Of a stretch of DNA of 64,000 bases, positions 24,780-33,590 are shown piece by piece. The first letter of the stretch is position 1; each line of letters starts with the position of its first letter. The translations under genes and the position numbers were made by a program. This DNA is from Alkalibacillus haloalkaliphilus. GTDB lineage: Bacteria > Bacillota > Bacilli > Bacillales > Alkalibacillaceae. The DNA lies in NCBI RefSeq assembly GCF_007991275.1, contig NZ_BJYA01000004.1, forward strand, positions 56,737 to 120,736, read 5' to 3'. The notes under the pieces are model-generated. The model was not told where the DNA came from. It saw nothing but the letters and a program-made list of their open reading frames with translations, and did not search any database.

Positions 24780-25388
24780 TTATTTCCTCAAAACAACTGA
24801 CTGAAAATGAAAATCCCCACCAACTGTTTCTTTTGGTACGACTTCAAAGTTTTCAATTATAAAGAACTCTGCTAATAACTGCTTGATCGATTCATCATCG
24901 TAAAAGGAGAAAAACCTCTTGGGATTATAATGATCATCTTCCCAAATCCCTTCTTGATTCCTACCTCCATAAACACCTATATAAAGTAAGCCAGAAGGTT
25001 TCAATACTCTTTTTATTTCGGCCAGCACATCTTTTATTTCCTTTCTTGAAACATGCAGTAGACAATTGAGTGCCCAGATCGAATCAAAATTATGATCTGG
25101 ATAATCAAGATTAGCAAAACTCATCACTTCAGCATCTAACCCTTTTTCTTTACATAACTTAATCATTTCGGGTGATAAATCAGTGCTAATCGTATTTAGC
25201 CCTTGCTCTTTAAAATAAAGGCTATCTTTCCCTGGTCCTGCACCAATCTCTAATAAACTCTTACATCCTTCAGTTAATAGATACTCGAGAAACTTCTCTC
25301 GTTCATTAACCTTCCACTCTTGTAAACTAGATGAATTTCTTTCAACAGCTTTCTGATTGTAAGATTCAACAGTACTTTGCTTGTTCAT
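24780..25388 (-). CDS. Class I SAM-dependent methyltransferase
   Basis: Protein of 202 aa. Motif I LLEIGAGPGKDS, the acidic residue after beta-2 (STDLSPEM), DSIWALNCLLHV (motif IV) and RVLKPSGLLYIG (post-motif III) define a Rossmann methyltransferase. Its small-molecule acceptor is unknown. AAGGTGA precedes the ATG. Confidence 0.88.
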   Translation of the reverse strand: MNKQSTVESYNQKAVERNSSSLQEWKVNEREKFLEYLLTEGCKSLLEIGAGPGKDSLYFKEQGLNTISTDLSPEMIKLCKEKGLDAEVMSFANLDYPDHNFDSIWALNCLLHVSRKEIKDVLAEIKRVLKPSGLLYIGVYGGRNQEGIWEDDHYNPKRFFSFYDDESIKQLLAEFFIIENFEVVPKETVGGDFHFQSVVLRK

Positions 25389-25478
25389 TTGTTCACCTTC
25401 AAACTCATAATTGTTGTTTTTATATTTTAGCTGGTTAGTTTGTTAAAAATTTCTTTTCCACTCTCTTTTAATATTAAA

Positions 25479-25874
25479 CTACTCCGGCGCTACAAGTTCT
25501 ACTTTGATTCGATCTGGGTCTTCAAAGTAAACCGCATAATAATCATCTCCCCCAGCAAAAGGGTGTTGATCTGCGTAGAGGATCTTTACACCTCTTGATT
25601 TTAATTTCTCCGTCATTTCATCTACATGCTGGCGCGATTCTGCGTGAAATGCTAAATGATTAAGACCGACCCGACACCTATGATATGGAACGTCTAAAAA
25701 ACGATCTTCTGCCTGGACAAAAACGATATATGTATCACCTAACTTAAAGCTACAACCGCTTTCCCATTCTTGATAAGACGTATACCCTAACCCTTCAAGG
25801 AACCAACGCCAAAAATTAGCAGACTCTTCTAAATTAGAAACATATATTTCTATATGATGTATTAAGCCTTTCAT
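25479..25874 (-). CDS. VOC-family protein (glyoxalase/bleomycin-resistance fold)
   Basis: Protein of 131 aa, with IHHIEIYVSNLEESANFW, GLNHLAFHA, FEDPDRIKVELV. His and Glu metal ligands of the VOC fold are present. Members include glyoxalase I, dioxygenases and antibiotic-binding proteins; which applies is unclear. The ATG at 25874 follows GGAGGT. Confidence 0.85.
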   Translation of the reverse strand: MKGLIHHIEIYVSNLEESANFWRWFLEGLGYTSYQEWESGCSFKLGDTYIVFVQAEDRFLDVPYHRCRVGLNHLAFHAESRQHVDEMTEKLKSRGVKILYADQHPFAGGDDYYAVYFEDPDRIKVELVAPE

Positions 25875-25964
25875 TTTCAAACCTCCTACCTTTACACGCG
25901 ACATTTCTACTCAAATCCAAACTCAACAAAGGAAAAAAGCTAAAGCTATTAACGTAATAAACTA

Positions 25965-26344
25965 TTAGATACTCAATAAGAGAGCACCTACGAGAAAGAG
26001 CAGGAGACCCATAAAAAGATGAAACCAACTTCGCTGTACATCGTTTAAATATTTTTTGCAAAATAGGAGCCAAACAAAGAGTTTCCACCAAAAAGAAATA
26101 AGACACTAGCCAATTGAAGATGACTTTGATTCGGCCACAAGATATCTACACTAATTAATGTGATGAGGATTAATGGAATAAGAAGTATACCAACAACTTT
26201 TTGTGGTTTTTCACCTTCTGTTCCTATATACTCGTAGTCTGAGTATCCAAAATTTAAAAAGCCAACAAGCCCTAATAATATTACTCCCCCTATTAGAATG
26301 TATATTAATAACAAAATGCATTTCCCCTTATAGTAAACTTTCAT
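25965..26344 (-). pseudogene. Small membrane protein, frameshifted at a poly-A tract
   Basis: The 99-codon frame (stop at 26045) has three membrane segments and ends GSYFAKNI after a run of six A residues (26052-26057). With one more A the frame continues YLNDVQRSWFHLFMGLL and then LFLVGALLLSI, a clear fourth membrane helix, to a stop at 25965. The original gene was therefore probably about 126 aa, and the present end is a homopolymer slip or an assembly error. No strong ribosome-binding site is visible. Family not recognised. Confidence 0.6.
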
Positions 26345-26485
26345 TTTCAGACTGCACCATAATCAGGTCACCATGGTCAGTACCGAGGACAAGGATTGTT
26401 GGTTTATAACTTGTCAAAATATGTTCCCTCCCTCTATTTACTATTCTCGCTCCAAACTTCACTCTCCTTCTCCAATCCATAAACA

Positions 26486-26518
26486 TAAAAAAATGCCAAA
26501 CTTTTTACAGTTCAGCAT
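26486..26518 (-). terminator. Terminator of the YibQ-like gene
   Basis: Fully paired 10-bp stem ATGCTGAACT / AGTTTGGCAT (two G-U pairs), 6-nt loop, followed by seven T on the minus strand, 6 nt after the stop codon. Confidence 0.85.
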
Positions 26519-26523
26519 CCTCA

Positions 26524-27303
26524 TTACAACCCATGATGAATCCACCGAAACTCTGGCACAAGTTCTGACACCGTCACGAACTCAACATCACCATCCACTT
26601 CCTCAATCCATTGTTTTAACGCTGTTGCCGTTTCTTTTCCAGGCCTTCCAACGTGACCGATGGCAACACATTCTTCGTTTTCTTCCAGTCGCTGTTTAAT
26701 CGCCTGGCATTGTGAACGAATGTGCCTAACATTCGCCACATCGTCTAAAAAGATATGGTTCTCCACAATCGGAACACCTAACTCTTCAGCGACATCTGGC
26801 GCGACACTAAAATAATTCGACTTACTATCAACATACATCATCCCTCGCTCTTGCACAGCACTTAACACTTGCTGCATGACGCGTTCATCTTCAGTCGCTA
26901 CAGACCCCATATGATTGTTAATACCAACTGCATACGGCACATCATCAATCGCCTCTTGCACTCGCTGTTTGATCTCATCGTTACCCATTTGCGTCGTAAT
27001 CGCACCTTCGCCCAACTGCCTTGACGTCCCAGGTCGCCCTTCCATTGACAAATGAACAATCACTTCATGACCATTTTCATAAGCCATTATTGCTTCTTCT
27101 TGCGTATTAGGTCCAAACGGCATGACAGCGACAGTTAATGGAATATTCAAGCTTAAGATCTCCTCAGTACCTTCCAATCCATGGCCCAAGTCATCAATAA
27201 TAATTGCAACCTTTTTCGTTCCTTCAACTTCCTCACCAGTTATTTCAATCACCCATATGTAAAACACCATTAGCATCACACATAAGACAACAACACGCTT
27301 CAC
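26524..27303 (-). CDS. Divergent polysaccharide deacetylase family protein (YibQ type)
   Basis: Protein of 259 aa. Signal peptide at the N-terminus; then KVAIIIDDLGHG, LTVAVMPFGPN, HEVIVHLSMEG, NNHMGS and VDSKSNYFS, the conserved set of PF04748 (YibQ), a NodB-related family acting outside the membrane, with unknown substrate. GTG start at 27303. Single gene. Confidence 0.9.
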   Translation of the reverse strand: MKRVVVLCVMLMVFYIWVIEITGEEVEGTKKVAIIIDDLGHGLEGTEEILSLNIPLTVAVMPFGPNTQEEAIMAYENGHEVIVHLSMEGRPGTSRQLGEGAITTQMGNDEIKQRVQEAIDDVPYAVGINNHMGSVATEDERVMQQVLSAVQERGMMYVDSKSNYFSVAPDVAEELGVPIVENHIFLDDVANVRHIRSQCQAIKQRLEENEECVAIGHVGRPGKETATALKQWIEEVDGDVEFVTVSELVPEFRWIHHGL

Positions 27304-27428
27304 AACGTCACGTCCCTCACTTCATTGTTGTCTTATTATTTCCTTTAGTAAAAAAGCTTATACCGTAAGAAGAGACTACCTGATTTCAAAATACGTTAAG
27401 TCCTGAAAAATCGCCACTATACAACCTG

Positions 27429-27914
27429 CTAATAATTTAAAAGGTGTGAAAGAACCATAGCTGAAATAAACATAACAACAGGAATCATTAAACTAAAACG
27501 CAACTTCTTCAAATCATAAAGCCTTTTCTTTTTTAACACCAAATCAGTTATGAAGTATAAAAATGCTGCTAGTAATCCCACCCAAGTAAAGTAAAAACCA
27601 AATATAAGGTGTAAGACCCCTGAGAACACAACAAATATTTTGTCTGATGTTAACTTTGAAATCAGACGAGCTATGTAATCACTTATAAGTGAAGTAATCG
27701 TTCCATAAATTAAAAAGATGGGTAACGAATACATTAAAAACACCGGTATACTTCCAAAGTAAGAATCTAGATTAACTATAAAATCATTTAATGAACTATA
27801 GCTACCACTAAAAGGGTCAAAAAAACCTAAAAATAAAGCATATATAGAACAAGAAATAGACGCAGACATTAATTTTCTAATGATTAAATAATCAATGCTT
27901 TTTTGTAATGCCAA
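27429..27914 (-). CDS. Hypothetical membrane protein
   Basis: Protein of 161 aa with about four or five membrane helices and a KKKRLYDLKK cytoplasmic loop. TTG start with GGAGGG 6 nt upstream. No family recognised. Base composition is as AT-rich as its neighbours. Confidence 0.7.
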   Translation of the reverse strand: MALQKSIDYLIIRKLMSASISCSIYALFLGFFDPFSGSYSSLNDFIVNLDSYFGSIPVFLMYSLPIFLIYGTITSLISDYIARLISKLTSDKIFVVFSGVLHLIFGFYFTWVGLLAAFLYFITDLVLKKKRLYDLKKLRFSLMIPVVMFISAMVLSHLLNY

Positions 27915-27970
27915 GTAAAACCCTCCAAAAATTCAGCCCCTAATGCGCGACTTTAAAAACTCTTTCACCT

Positions 27971-28249
27971 TCAAAAAAGCCACAAATAACTAACGATTAT
28001 AACGACAATCGCACTAAACATATAAACAAACTGCAAAGCCATTGAAAAAAGTAACTGATTTTGCACGAAATTAATAAATATAATTAATAATAAGAACCCT
28101 AAAAAACCTGCTAATTGTAACCCAATATGTAAATTCTCAATCCATGTAAACCCAACAATAAGCCCAAAAATAATTATGCCAATATAGCCTAGTAATACAA
28201 AAAAGTATTGTCCATTTCGACTCACTCGCAAGTTAAACACCACCTTCAT
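27971..28249 (-). CDS. Hypothetical small membrane protein
   Basis: Protein of up to 92 aa with three hydrophobic helices. The start is uncertain: ATG at 28249 has AAGGG too close, while a TTG at 28231 has AAGGTGG at normal spacing (86 aa). Lies 56 nt upstream of the 27429-27914 gene on the same strand. Confidence 0.55.
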   Translation of the reverse strand: MKVVFNLRVSRNGQYFFVLLGYIGIIIFGLIVGFTWIENLHIGLQLAGFLGFLLLIIFINFVQNQLLFSMALQFVYMFSAIVVIIVSYLWLF

Positions 28250-28392
28250 CCCTTAATATACTAGACCGCCAACTAGCCGCCAACTATATTTTTAAAATTT
28301 TCCATATAATTTTTCTTAAAGTCCAAAATATTATTAAAATAATATACAACTCTGTTAAAATAGAATTAGTTTACTGGATAAAGGTGGCAATA

Positions 28393-28740
28393 ATGATGAT
28401 CATTGAACTAACCCGCTTTCGAGTAAAAGAAGGAAAAGAGCACCGCGTTGATGAATGGCTGGAATTTTTAAATGAGCATATGGAAGATGTGCTGCTCACA
28501 TTAGAAGATGAGAAGATGTACGTCGAAAATATATTCCGCGAAACAGTCGATGGCGTCGACTACTTATACTGGTATTCTATTGAAGGTGAAGGTGGTCAAG
28601 ATGTTGAGGACTCAGAACATTGGGTTGATCAGAAACATTTAAAGTATTGGAAAGAGTGTATCGATGAAACTTATGAACCTGTTGATCTAGACTTAGAAGT
28701 GACAATGATCCCAAAACGCATTCGTGAGAACTTATTTTAA
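28393..28740 (+). CDS. DUF6176-family protein
   Basis: Protein of about 115 aa: IIELTRFRVKEGKEHRVDEWL, EKMYVENIFRE, DYLYWYSIEGEG, HLKYWKECIDETY. This pattern is that of the cytoplasmic DUF6176 family of unknown function, probably a ferredoxin-like dimeric alpha/beta barrel. AAAGGTGG precedes the ATG. Followed after 12 nt by a small membrane protein. Confidence 0.75.
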   Translation: MMIIELTRFRVKEGKEHRVDEWLEFLNEHMEDVLLTLEDEKMYVENIFRETVDGVDYLYWYSIEGEGGQDVEDSEHWVDQKHLKYWKECIDETYEPVDLDLEVTMIPKRIRENLF

Positions 28741-28752
28741 GGGAGTGTTAAC

Positions 28753-28938
28753 ATGGATACAAAACAACTAGATACATTGTTCTTCATCGCCATATCCATT
28801 AGCGTCCCGTTATGTATTTTAATTCCGATATTAGATATTATCTTTAGTCTGCCTCCTGTCGTATTATATACGTTACTGCCATTCGGCATCATTCTTGCAT
28901 TAATTGCCGTTGTGGCATCTGTCCTAAGAATACGCTAA
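28753..28938 (+). CDS. Hypothetical 61-aa membrane protein
   Basis: Two membrane helices (about 10-30 and 36-57) and a short Arg-containing end. AAGGGAG at good spacing from the ATG. Probably co-transcribed with the DUF6176 gene. Function unknown. Confidence 0.7.
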   Translation: MDTKQLDTLFFIAISISVPLCILIPILDIIFSLPPVVLYTLLPFGIILALIAVVASVLRIR

Positions 28939-28944
28939 TAAAAA

Positions 28945-28971
28945 AACGTACCGAGCTCAACTCGATACGTT
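28945..28971. terminator. Bidirectional terminator
   Basis: AACGTACCGAG / CTCGATACGTT (one mismatch) with T tracts on both strands, between convergent genes ending at 28938 and 28975. Confidence 0.85.
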
Positions 28972-28974
28972 CTT

Positions 28975-29166
28975 TTATTGCTTCTTCAATTCTTTAAACA
29001 TAAGTATTGCACGCTTTCCATAAATAAACGCAAGCGCACCAAGCGCAATAACGAAAATCGCCGCGAACGCGATCAATAAGTAACTTAAATATTGAGGAAC
29101 ACTCACCGCTACAGCTGCTACGATCAATGCACCGAGTAGTAAGTACGTGAACATACGTGGTAGCAT
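28975..29166 (-). CDS. Hypothetical 63-aa membrane protein
   Basis: Two Ala/Val-rich membrane helices (about 5-24, 28-49) followed by a basic tail (YGKRAILMFKELKKQ). GGAGG 10 nt upstream of the ATG. No family recognised. Confidence 0.7.
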   Translation of the reverse strand: MLPRMFTYLLLGALIVAAVAVSVPQYLSYLLIAFAAIFVIALGALAFIYGKRAILMFKELKKQ

Positions 29167-29197
29167 ATAATTTGTACCTCCAACTTCTCAAAAAGTA

Positions 29198-29226
29198 TTG
29201 ACATTCTCATTATAAGCTATTATATT
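29198..29226 (+). promoter_or_regulatory. Sigma-A promoter of tRNA-Val
   Basis: TTGACA, 17-nt spacer, TATATT; the -10 ends 40 nt before the mature tRNA 5' end. Confidence 0.8.
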
Positions 29227-29266
29227 ATTAGTTGTCGATAATTTAAATGTGACACTTTCATAACAC

Positions 29267-29338
29267 GACTCCGTAGCTCAGCGGGAGAGCACTTGCTTGA
29301 CAGGCAAGGGGTCGGTGGTTCGAATCCACTCGGAGTCA
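29267..29338 (+). tRNA. tRNA-Val (anticodon GAC)
   Basis: Complete cloverleaf: acceptor GACTCCG/CGGAGTC, D-arm GCTC/GAGC, anticodon stem CTTGC/GCAAG with loop TTGACAG (anticodon GAC), T-arm GGTGG TTCGAAT CCACT, discriminator A. CCA is not encoded. It carries its own promoter and terminator. It marks the left edge of the accessory region. Confidence 0.95.
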
Positions 29339-29358
29339 CTGGGTGCCAAACCCCACTA

Positions 29359-29391
29359 GACCCCCTCGCCGTAACGGCCCGGGGGTCTTTT
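29359..29391 (+). terminator. Terminator of tRNA-Val
   Basis: GC-rich hairpin GACCCCC...GGGGGTC with inner GCCGTAACGGC, then TTTT. A near copy lies at 33591-33627 (see the flanking repeat entries). Confidence 0.9.
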
Positions 29392-29403
29392 CAATTCTAA
29401 AAT
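29367..29403 (+). repeat. Left copy of an imperfect 37-nt direct repeat (tRNA terminator)
   Basis: Matches 33591-33627 at 29 of 37 positions, sharing an uninterrupted 12-nt core AACGGCCCGGGG, then CTTTT, and TAAAAT at the end. The two copies bracket exactly the three-gene DUF262/HEPN module, as attachment-site-like repeats would. Confidence 0.55.
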
Positions 29404-29470
29404 ATTTTTGTATATTCAATTAAAACACTTAAAAATAGTACGTGTGGGCACATATTGGCCACATGGTATA

Positions 29471-30544
29471 TTAATTAGTTGTTATCATATAAAGAGTATA
29501 CCCAGGTGTCACTTTACAATCAAAACCAATTCCTACATCTATGCCACCCTCACCATTGATTTCAAGATTATCATAAGATTCGTTATTAATTTGCATAGAT
29601 TGGATAACTGCATAACTATAATCACTTTGACCTTTATCAATAAAAATCTTATCCCCTTTGTTCAGGTTGATATTCGAAAGTTTAATCCCTACAATTTTAT
29701 CAGTTATTTGCTTAAAAGGGGTTCCAACTTCTATAAGATTGTCTCCTTTTTCAATTAAATAAGGTATTAATTGCACATTTAATAGATCATTTATAGATTT
29801 CACTAGATTATTAATGTAATCCATATACCTACTCAATTCGTCTATGCCCAATATGTCATCTTCTTCAGCACCATGTGAAATTCTATTTCTTCTTTCAGCT
29901 AAATCATCTAGTATGTCAAAACAATTTTCAACTGGTATTTCAATTTCATCAAGATACTTTCTAAAAGTACCATTAGATTGTTTTAATAAAGATGTTAGAT
30001 TTGAAATTCCCACAGTTTTGAAGAATTCGTTTAAAGATTTTCCTCTAAAGTTGTATGAATGTTGAGTAAAAGCCTCACTATTCAATCTATATTTTTTATC
30101 TCCTTTACAATTAGCACAACTATAAAGGTTAGAAATTATTGTTTCTTTAGTAATTATATCTTTATATTTAGGCAAATTTAAGCTACTTATCAATTGAGCT
30201 GATAACTCATAGTGATTGTTGATTATCTCTACTGGTAGACTGCTATACTTTGGTATACTTTTCTTCAAGAAATCAATATACTCTATAATACTATTTTCAA
30301 TATATCTCTCAAATAATCCATATAAGTTAATAATAATACTGGTATACTCATATATCCTGATATCTTTATCAAAATTAAATTTCAATTGTTGTTTGATATC
30401 TTCAAATATTTCATATTCGTCAGAAGAAATATGGCCACTTATTCTCTTAATTTTTGCAAATAGTTCTCTATTATTTTTAATGCCTGTTATATATTTATTT
30501 AACTTATCTGTACCGTGATTAAATTCAATTATTGAGTATTCCAT
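29471..30544 (-). CDS. MAE_28990/MAE_18760-type HEPN nuclease-like protein
   Basis: Protein of 357 aa. The HEPN active-site motif R-x(4,6)-H is present as RRNRISH (Arg218/219 to His224) inside a helical domain; an ISHG context is typical. A CxxC (CANC, about 143-146) and a C-terminal all-beta domain follow. HEPN domains of this kind are predicted ribonucleases found in defence loci, often next to DUF262 proteins, as here. It starts 3 nt after the DUF262 gene, so translation is coupled. The ATG context is weak otherwise. Confidence 0.78.
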   Translation of the reverse strand: MEYSIIEFNHGTDKLNKYITGIKNNRELFAKIKRISGHISSDEYEIFEDIKQQLKFNFDKDIRIYEYTSIIINLYGLFERYIENSIIEYIDFLKKSIPKYSSLPVEIINNHYELSAQLISSLNLPKYKDIITKETIISNLYSCANCKGDKKYRLNSEAFTQHSYNFRGKSLNEFFKTVGISNLTSLLKQSNGTFRKYLDEIEIPVENCFDILDDLAERRNRISHGAEEDDILGIDELSRYMDYINNLVKSINDLLNVQLIPYLIEKGDNLIEVGTPFKQITDKIVGIKLSNINLNKGDKIFIDKGQSDYSYAVIQSMQINNESYDNLEINGEGGIDVGIGFDCKVTPGYTLYMITTN

Positions 30545-30547
30545 ATG

Positions 30548-31744
30548 CTACCTCAAGTAACTAGTGAAAAAATCTTGCATCTTTTCGATTCTATTCTTCA
30601 CATCACTTTGGCCTGTATTTCTTCCTCCGAAAATATCGTAATATTCTTTGTAAAATTCTTTTATATCTTCATTGATCTTTTCCTTTTGACTAACAAGCAT
30701 ATCTTTTCGGTCAATAAAGTCACTTAAAACATACATCATGGGATCATATATAACTTTTGTAGGTCTGTTATAGAGAATCCATTTATTTTTTCTCTCTCTG
30801 TATAAACAAAATGCATCTTCTTCAAAAATACTATAAACTAATTCACATGTCTCCGTAAATAATGTTTTATATTCATTTAAAACTTCTGCAGGAAATAAAT
30901 TCCCTTGTTGAAGAAAACGATCTAAAAACTCTGTAAGAGTGATTTTTTCCCATTTTTCAATATGCCTGAATGCAAAAAATCTTAATACTAATTCAACATC
31001 TTGCATTTTTTTGTAGGATGGATTATTAATTAATTCTTTAGGAGGATTGCCATCCAATTCTCCTTGTGTCACTTCAGGTAGATTCCACATTTTGCAAAAG
31101 TGCTCATTTCTTGATAATTCCATACAAACACTATTCAGAGGGCCATTATATAATGCATTTCTTGTTTCCTGAGGTTCCAACCTTTCTCCCCCACTGTTTA
31201 TTCTTTCAAAAACTAATTGTTTCAACCTTTGAGATTCTTTTTCAGATTTTGCGGTTTCTTTCAATAATATCATTGAAGATAAATATCTCCTGTCAATTCC
31301 TCTCTTTACCTGAGTTGGTAATTCAGAATACTTACACCCATTCAATTCTTTCCATTCTTCTAAGCCATTAAGTTCGAAACCATCTTTATAAAACTCGTAA
31401 ATTGCAGTCAACCTTTGAAGACCATCCATTACTTCATATTCGGAAAAATCAATTTCATAAAGGAAAATAGGAGGTATAGGAACGTTCATTATAAATGATT
31501 CAATTAATCTGGATTTTTTTTCAGTACTCCATCTATGTCTTCTTTGAAATTCAGGGTCTAAAATGTAATCTTCACTTTCGACTATTGACGGAACTGTAGT
31601 CAATTGAAACCTTCCTTGCTCAGTAACAATTCTTACTTCACCTTTTGTATATTTTTCATTAACTTTTTCCTCATCCATTGTCATTCCATTTCCGTTATCA
31701 TCTGTTTCAATTTCAATATGTTCATCTTTAATTAAATCTTTCAT
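30548..31744 (-). CDS. DUF262-domain protein (GmrS-like, no nuclease domain)
   Basis: Protein of 398 aa. A ParB/sulfiredoxin-like DUF262 domain lies in the N-terminal half: PEFQRRHRWSTEKKSRLIES, VPIPPIFLYE, and the signature VMDGLQRL (DGLQR at 107-111, usually DGQQR). The C-terminal half is helical, without an HNH motif. DUF262 proteins are NTP-dependent partners in type IV restriction and Ssp-type defence. ATG at 31744 with TAGGAG. It lies between the DUF262-HNH and HEPN genes in one direction. Confidence 0.85.
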   Translation of the reverse strand: MKDLIKDEHIEIETDDNGNGMTMDEEKVNEKYTKGEVRIVTEQGRFQLTTVPSIVESEDYILDPEFQRRHRWSTEKKSRLIESFIMNVPIPPIFLYEIDFSEYEVMDGLQRLTAIYEFYKDGFELNGLEEWKELNGCKYSELPTQVKRGIDRRYLSSMILLKETAKSEKESQRLKQLVFERINSGGERLEPQETRNALYNGPLNSVCMELSRNEHFCKMWNLPEVTQGELDGNPPKELINNPSYKKMQDVELVLRFFAFRHIEKWEKITLTEFLDRFLQQGNLFPAEVLNEYKTLFTETCELVYSIFEEDAFCLYRERKNKWILYNRPTKVIYDPMMYVLSDFIDRKDMLVSQKEKINEDIKEFYKEYYDIFGGRNTGQSDVKNRIEKMQDFFTSYLR

Positions 31745-31894
31745 TAAATCAACTCCTATAAGCCTCAAAGATTTTGAGTATTTATTTTTCACCATTCAAG
31801 GTATTCAAATAGATAAAATTTCTTACTGAGATTTATCACAAATAACCAAATTGCTAAAGCGGATACTATATTTATATTTACCACTTTCTATAAC

Positions 31895-33562
31895 TTAGTA
31901 TATCAACACATTAAACCTATTAATAATTAACTTTTTCCTTTCTTCAATAAATTGCTCATAATTCTCAACCTTCCATAATTCTTTATCTCTAGGAATCAGG
32001 TGCATATCAAGATACTCTTCCGATTTATCAGCAAACCATATCTCAGGCAATTGATTACTTTTGCCACCTGCTCCGTTTTCTTGTTGTGTTAGTAACATAC
32101 AATTTGCTATCTGATCCCTGTCTTTCTTTTTGTATGACAATACTTCTCTCCCTGATTGAGGATTAACTTCTTTTACCTTTTGAAGCTCACTTTGAGGGAA
32201 GATATGATCGATTTGCGGTTTATTATTTTGAAATGCAGGATGATAAGCAAAACCTTTATACCATAAATTGAAGATTAAATGGATGTTTTTAGAATCATAA
32301 TGTAAATCAAGTATCGTGTCCTCACTCACTTGTAAATTACGACCGCTTCTTCTAATAGCTTCAAAGATATCTTCGACGTTAAATTCTTTTGTTTTTCGAA
32401 TTGTATCAACACATCGATCAATTACGTTATCAGGACTTCCGCTGAATGATCCTGTTAATAATGTTTTCAAAATGTATTCATCTAATCTTTTAACACTACT
32501 CCATTTGTCCTTGAAATGATATCTGAAGTAAATTATCGGTATTAAGCCAAGATAGGAAGTTAAAGCTTTATCTGACCGTAGATATGTTTTTCCATACAGA
32601 AAATCTCTAACATCGTTTATAGCATTAGCGATATCATCCCATTTTTCCGATATATTCTCCCTAGTACTTTCTTCACGGAATTTAGGTACACTGTATGCTG
32701 CACCTTTATTTAATAACGTTAAACATGTTTTGAGTACAAAATCTCGGTTAAACTTATACCCTGTATTATTTAATTCCTCTAGTAGTTCTTCCATATTTTC
32801 ATCTGCTTCTTCCCAACTTGAAGACAATAATGAGAAAAGCAAATCTGATTTACCTAAGACAGTACCGCCAGAATTAGCTCGTATAAAGATTTCAACTACA
32901 TCATCCTCCGTGTACGCTTCTGGGTTATCAATGCTATCTAATTCTTGATAAATTAGTGTTTCATCAGAAGTAAAAACTTTTAAGATATTTGATATGTTTT
33001 TACTGATTTTCTTTGTTTCATCTTTTGACAATTCGTAATCAGCCGCTTCAATGACTTCCTCAGTAATGTCATAAGAATCACCACGATTAAAGACAATGTT
33101 TTTAAATTTTATCCATGGAAATTCAACATTCTTTTGGTTTAAAAACTTAAACTGGTATCGTATATCGTCAGGTTTAGTTAAATCACCACTTAAAATGTTT
33201 AAATATAGCTCTTTTCCTTCATAACTACCTTTTAATCCAATATATAAACTTTGTAACCTCTGTTGTCCATCAAGAACCAATTGTTTTACTTTGTGATCTT
33301 CTTGCAGTACGTAGAAATCCGTTAACTTCAACTTTTTCTTATAATCTCTCATAAATTGTCTTCTTTTAAGGTTGCTTTTAGTCTTCCAAACTAGAAGTGT
33401 ACTTATTGGATATTCACGTAAAATTGAATCAAATAGTCTTTCAATTTGCTCTTCTTTCCAAACAAAGGGCCTTTGAATATTAGGTAGCCAAAATCCCCCA
33501 TCGGCTTCCTCGTTATTTAGATAATTAACCATTTTTCTAATAGTTTCTTTTTGGTTTTTCAT
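31895..33562 (-). CDS. DUF262-HNH (GmrSD-like) nuclease
   Basis: Protein of 555 aa. N-terminal DUF262 domain: LPNIQRPFVWKEEQIERLFDS and VLDGQQRLQSL (DGQQR 98-102). C-terminal DUF1524/HNH domain: PQIDHIFPQS (Asp452, His453) and an ANCMLL Asn about 35 residues later. This is the single-chain version of GmrS-GmrD, a type IV system that cuts DNA carrying modified bases of phages. First gene of the module, with its own leader that contains a GC-rich hairpin. No methyltransferase is present, consistent with modification-dependent action. Confidence 0.87.
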   Translation of the reverse strand: MKNQKETIRKMVNYLNNEEADGGFWLPNIQRPFVWKEEQIERLFDSILREYPISTLLVWKTKSNLKRRQFMRDYKKKLKLTDFYVLQEDHKVKQLVLDGQQRLQSLYIGLKGSYEGKELYLNILSGDLTKPDDIRYQFKFLNQKNVEFPWIKFKNIVFNRGDSYDITEEVIEAADYELSKDETKKISKNISNILKVFTSDETLIYQELDSIDNPEAYTEDDVVEIFIRANSGGTVLGKSDLLFSLLSSSWEEADENMEELLEELNNTGYKFNRDFVLKTCLTLLNKGAAYSVPKFREESTRENISEKWDDIANAINDVRDFLYGKTYLRSDKALTSYLGLIPIIYFRYHFKDKWSSVKRLDEYILKTLLTGSFSGSPDNVIDRCVDTIRKTKEFNVEDIFEAIRRSGRNLQVSEDTILDLHYDSKNIHLIFNLWYKGFAYHPAFQNNKPQIDHIFPQSELQKVKEVNPQSGREVLSYKKKDRDQIANCMLLTQQENGAGGKSNQLPEIWFADKSEEYLDMHLIPRDKELWKVENYEQFIEERKKLIINRFNVLIY

Positions 33563-33590
33563 TCATATCCTTCTCCCTTTAGCTCCTCCC

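Noticed and set aside
25834..26106. 90-codon minus-strand frame overlapping the frameshifted membrane gene
   Set aside because: Its composition is not coding-like and it lacks a ribosome-binding site; the alternative frame that gives a fourth membrane helix is a better reading.
26373..26699. 108-codon plus-strand frame
   Set aside because: Antisense to the YibQ-like gene and its terminator; no start signal.
29267..29338. Classical att site formed by the tRNA 3' end
   Set aside because: I looked for a second copy of the tRNA-Val 3' end (TTCGAATCCACTCGGAGTC) in the accessory region and saw none. Only the terminator is repeated.
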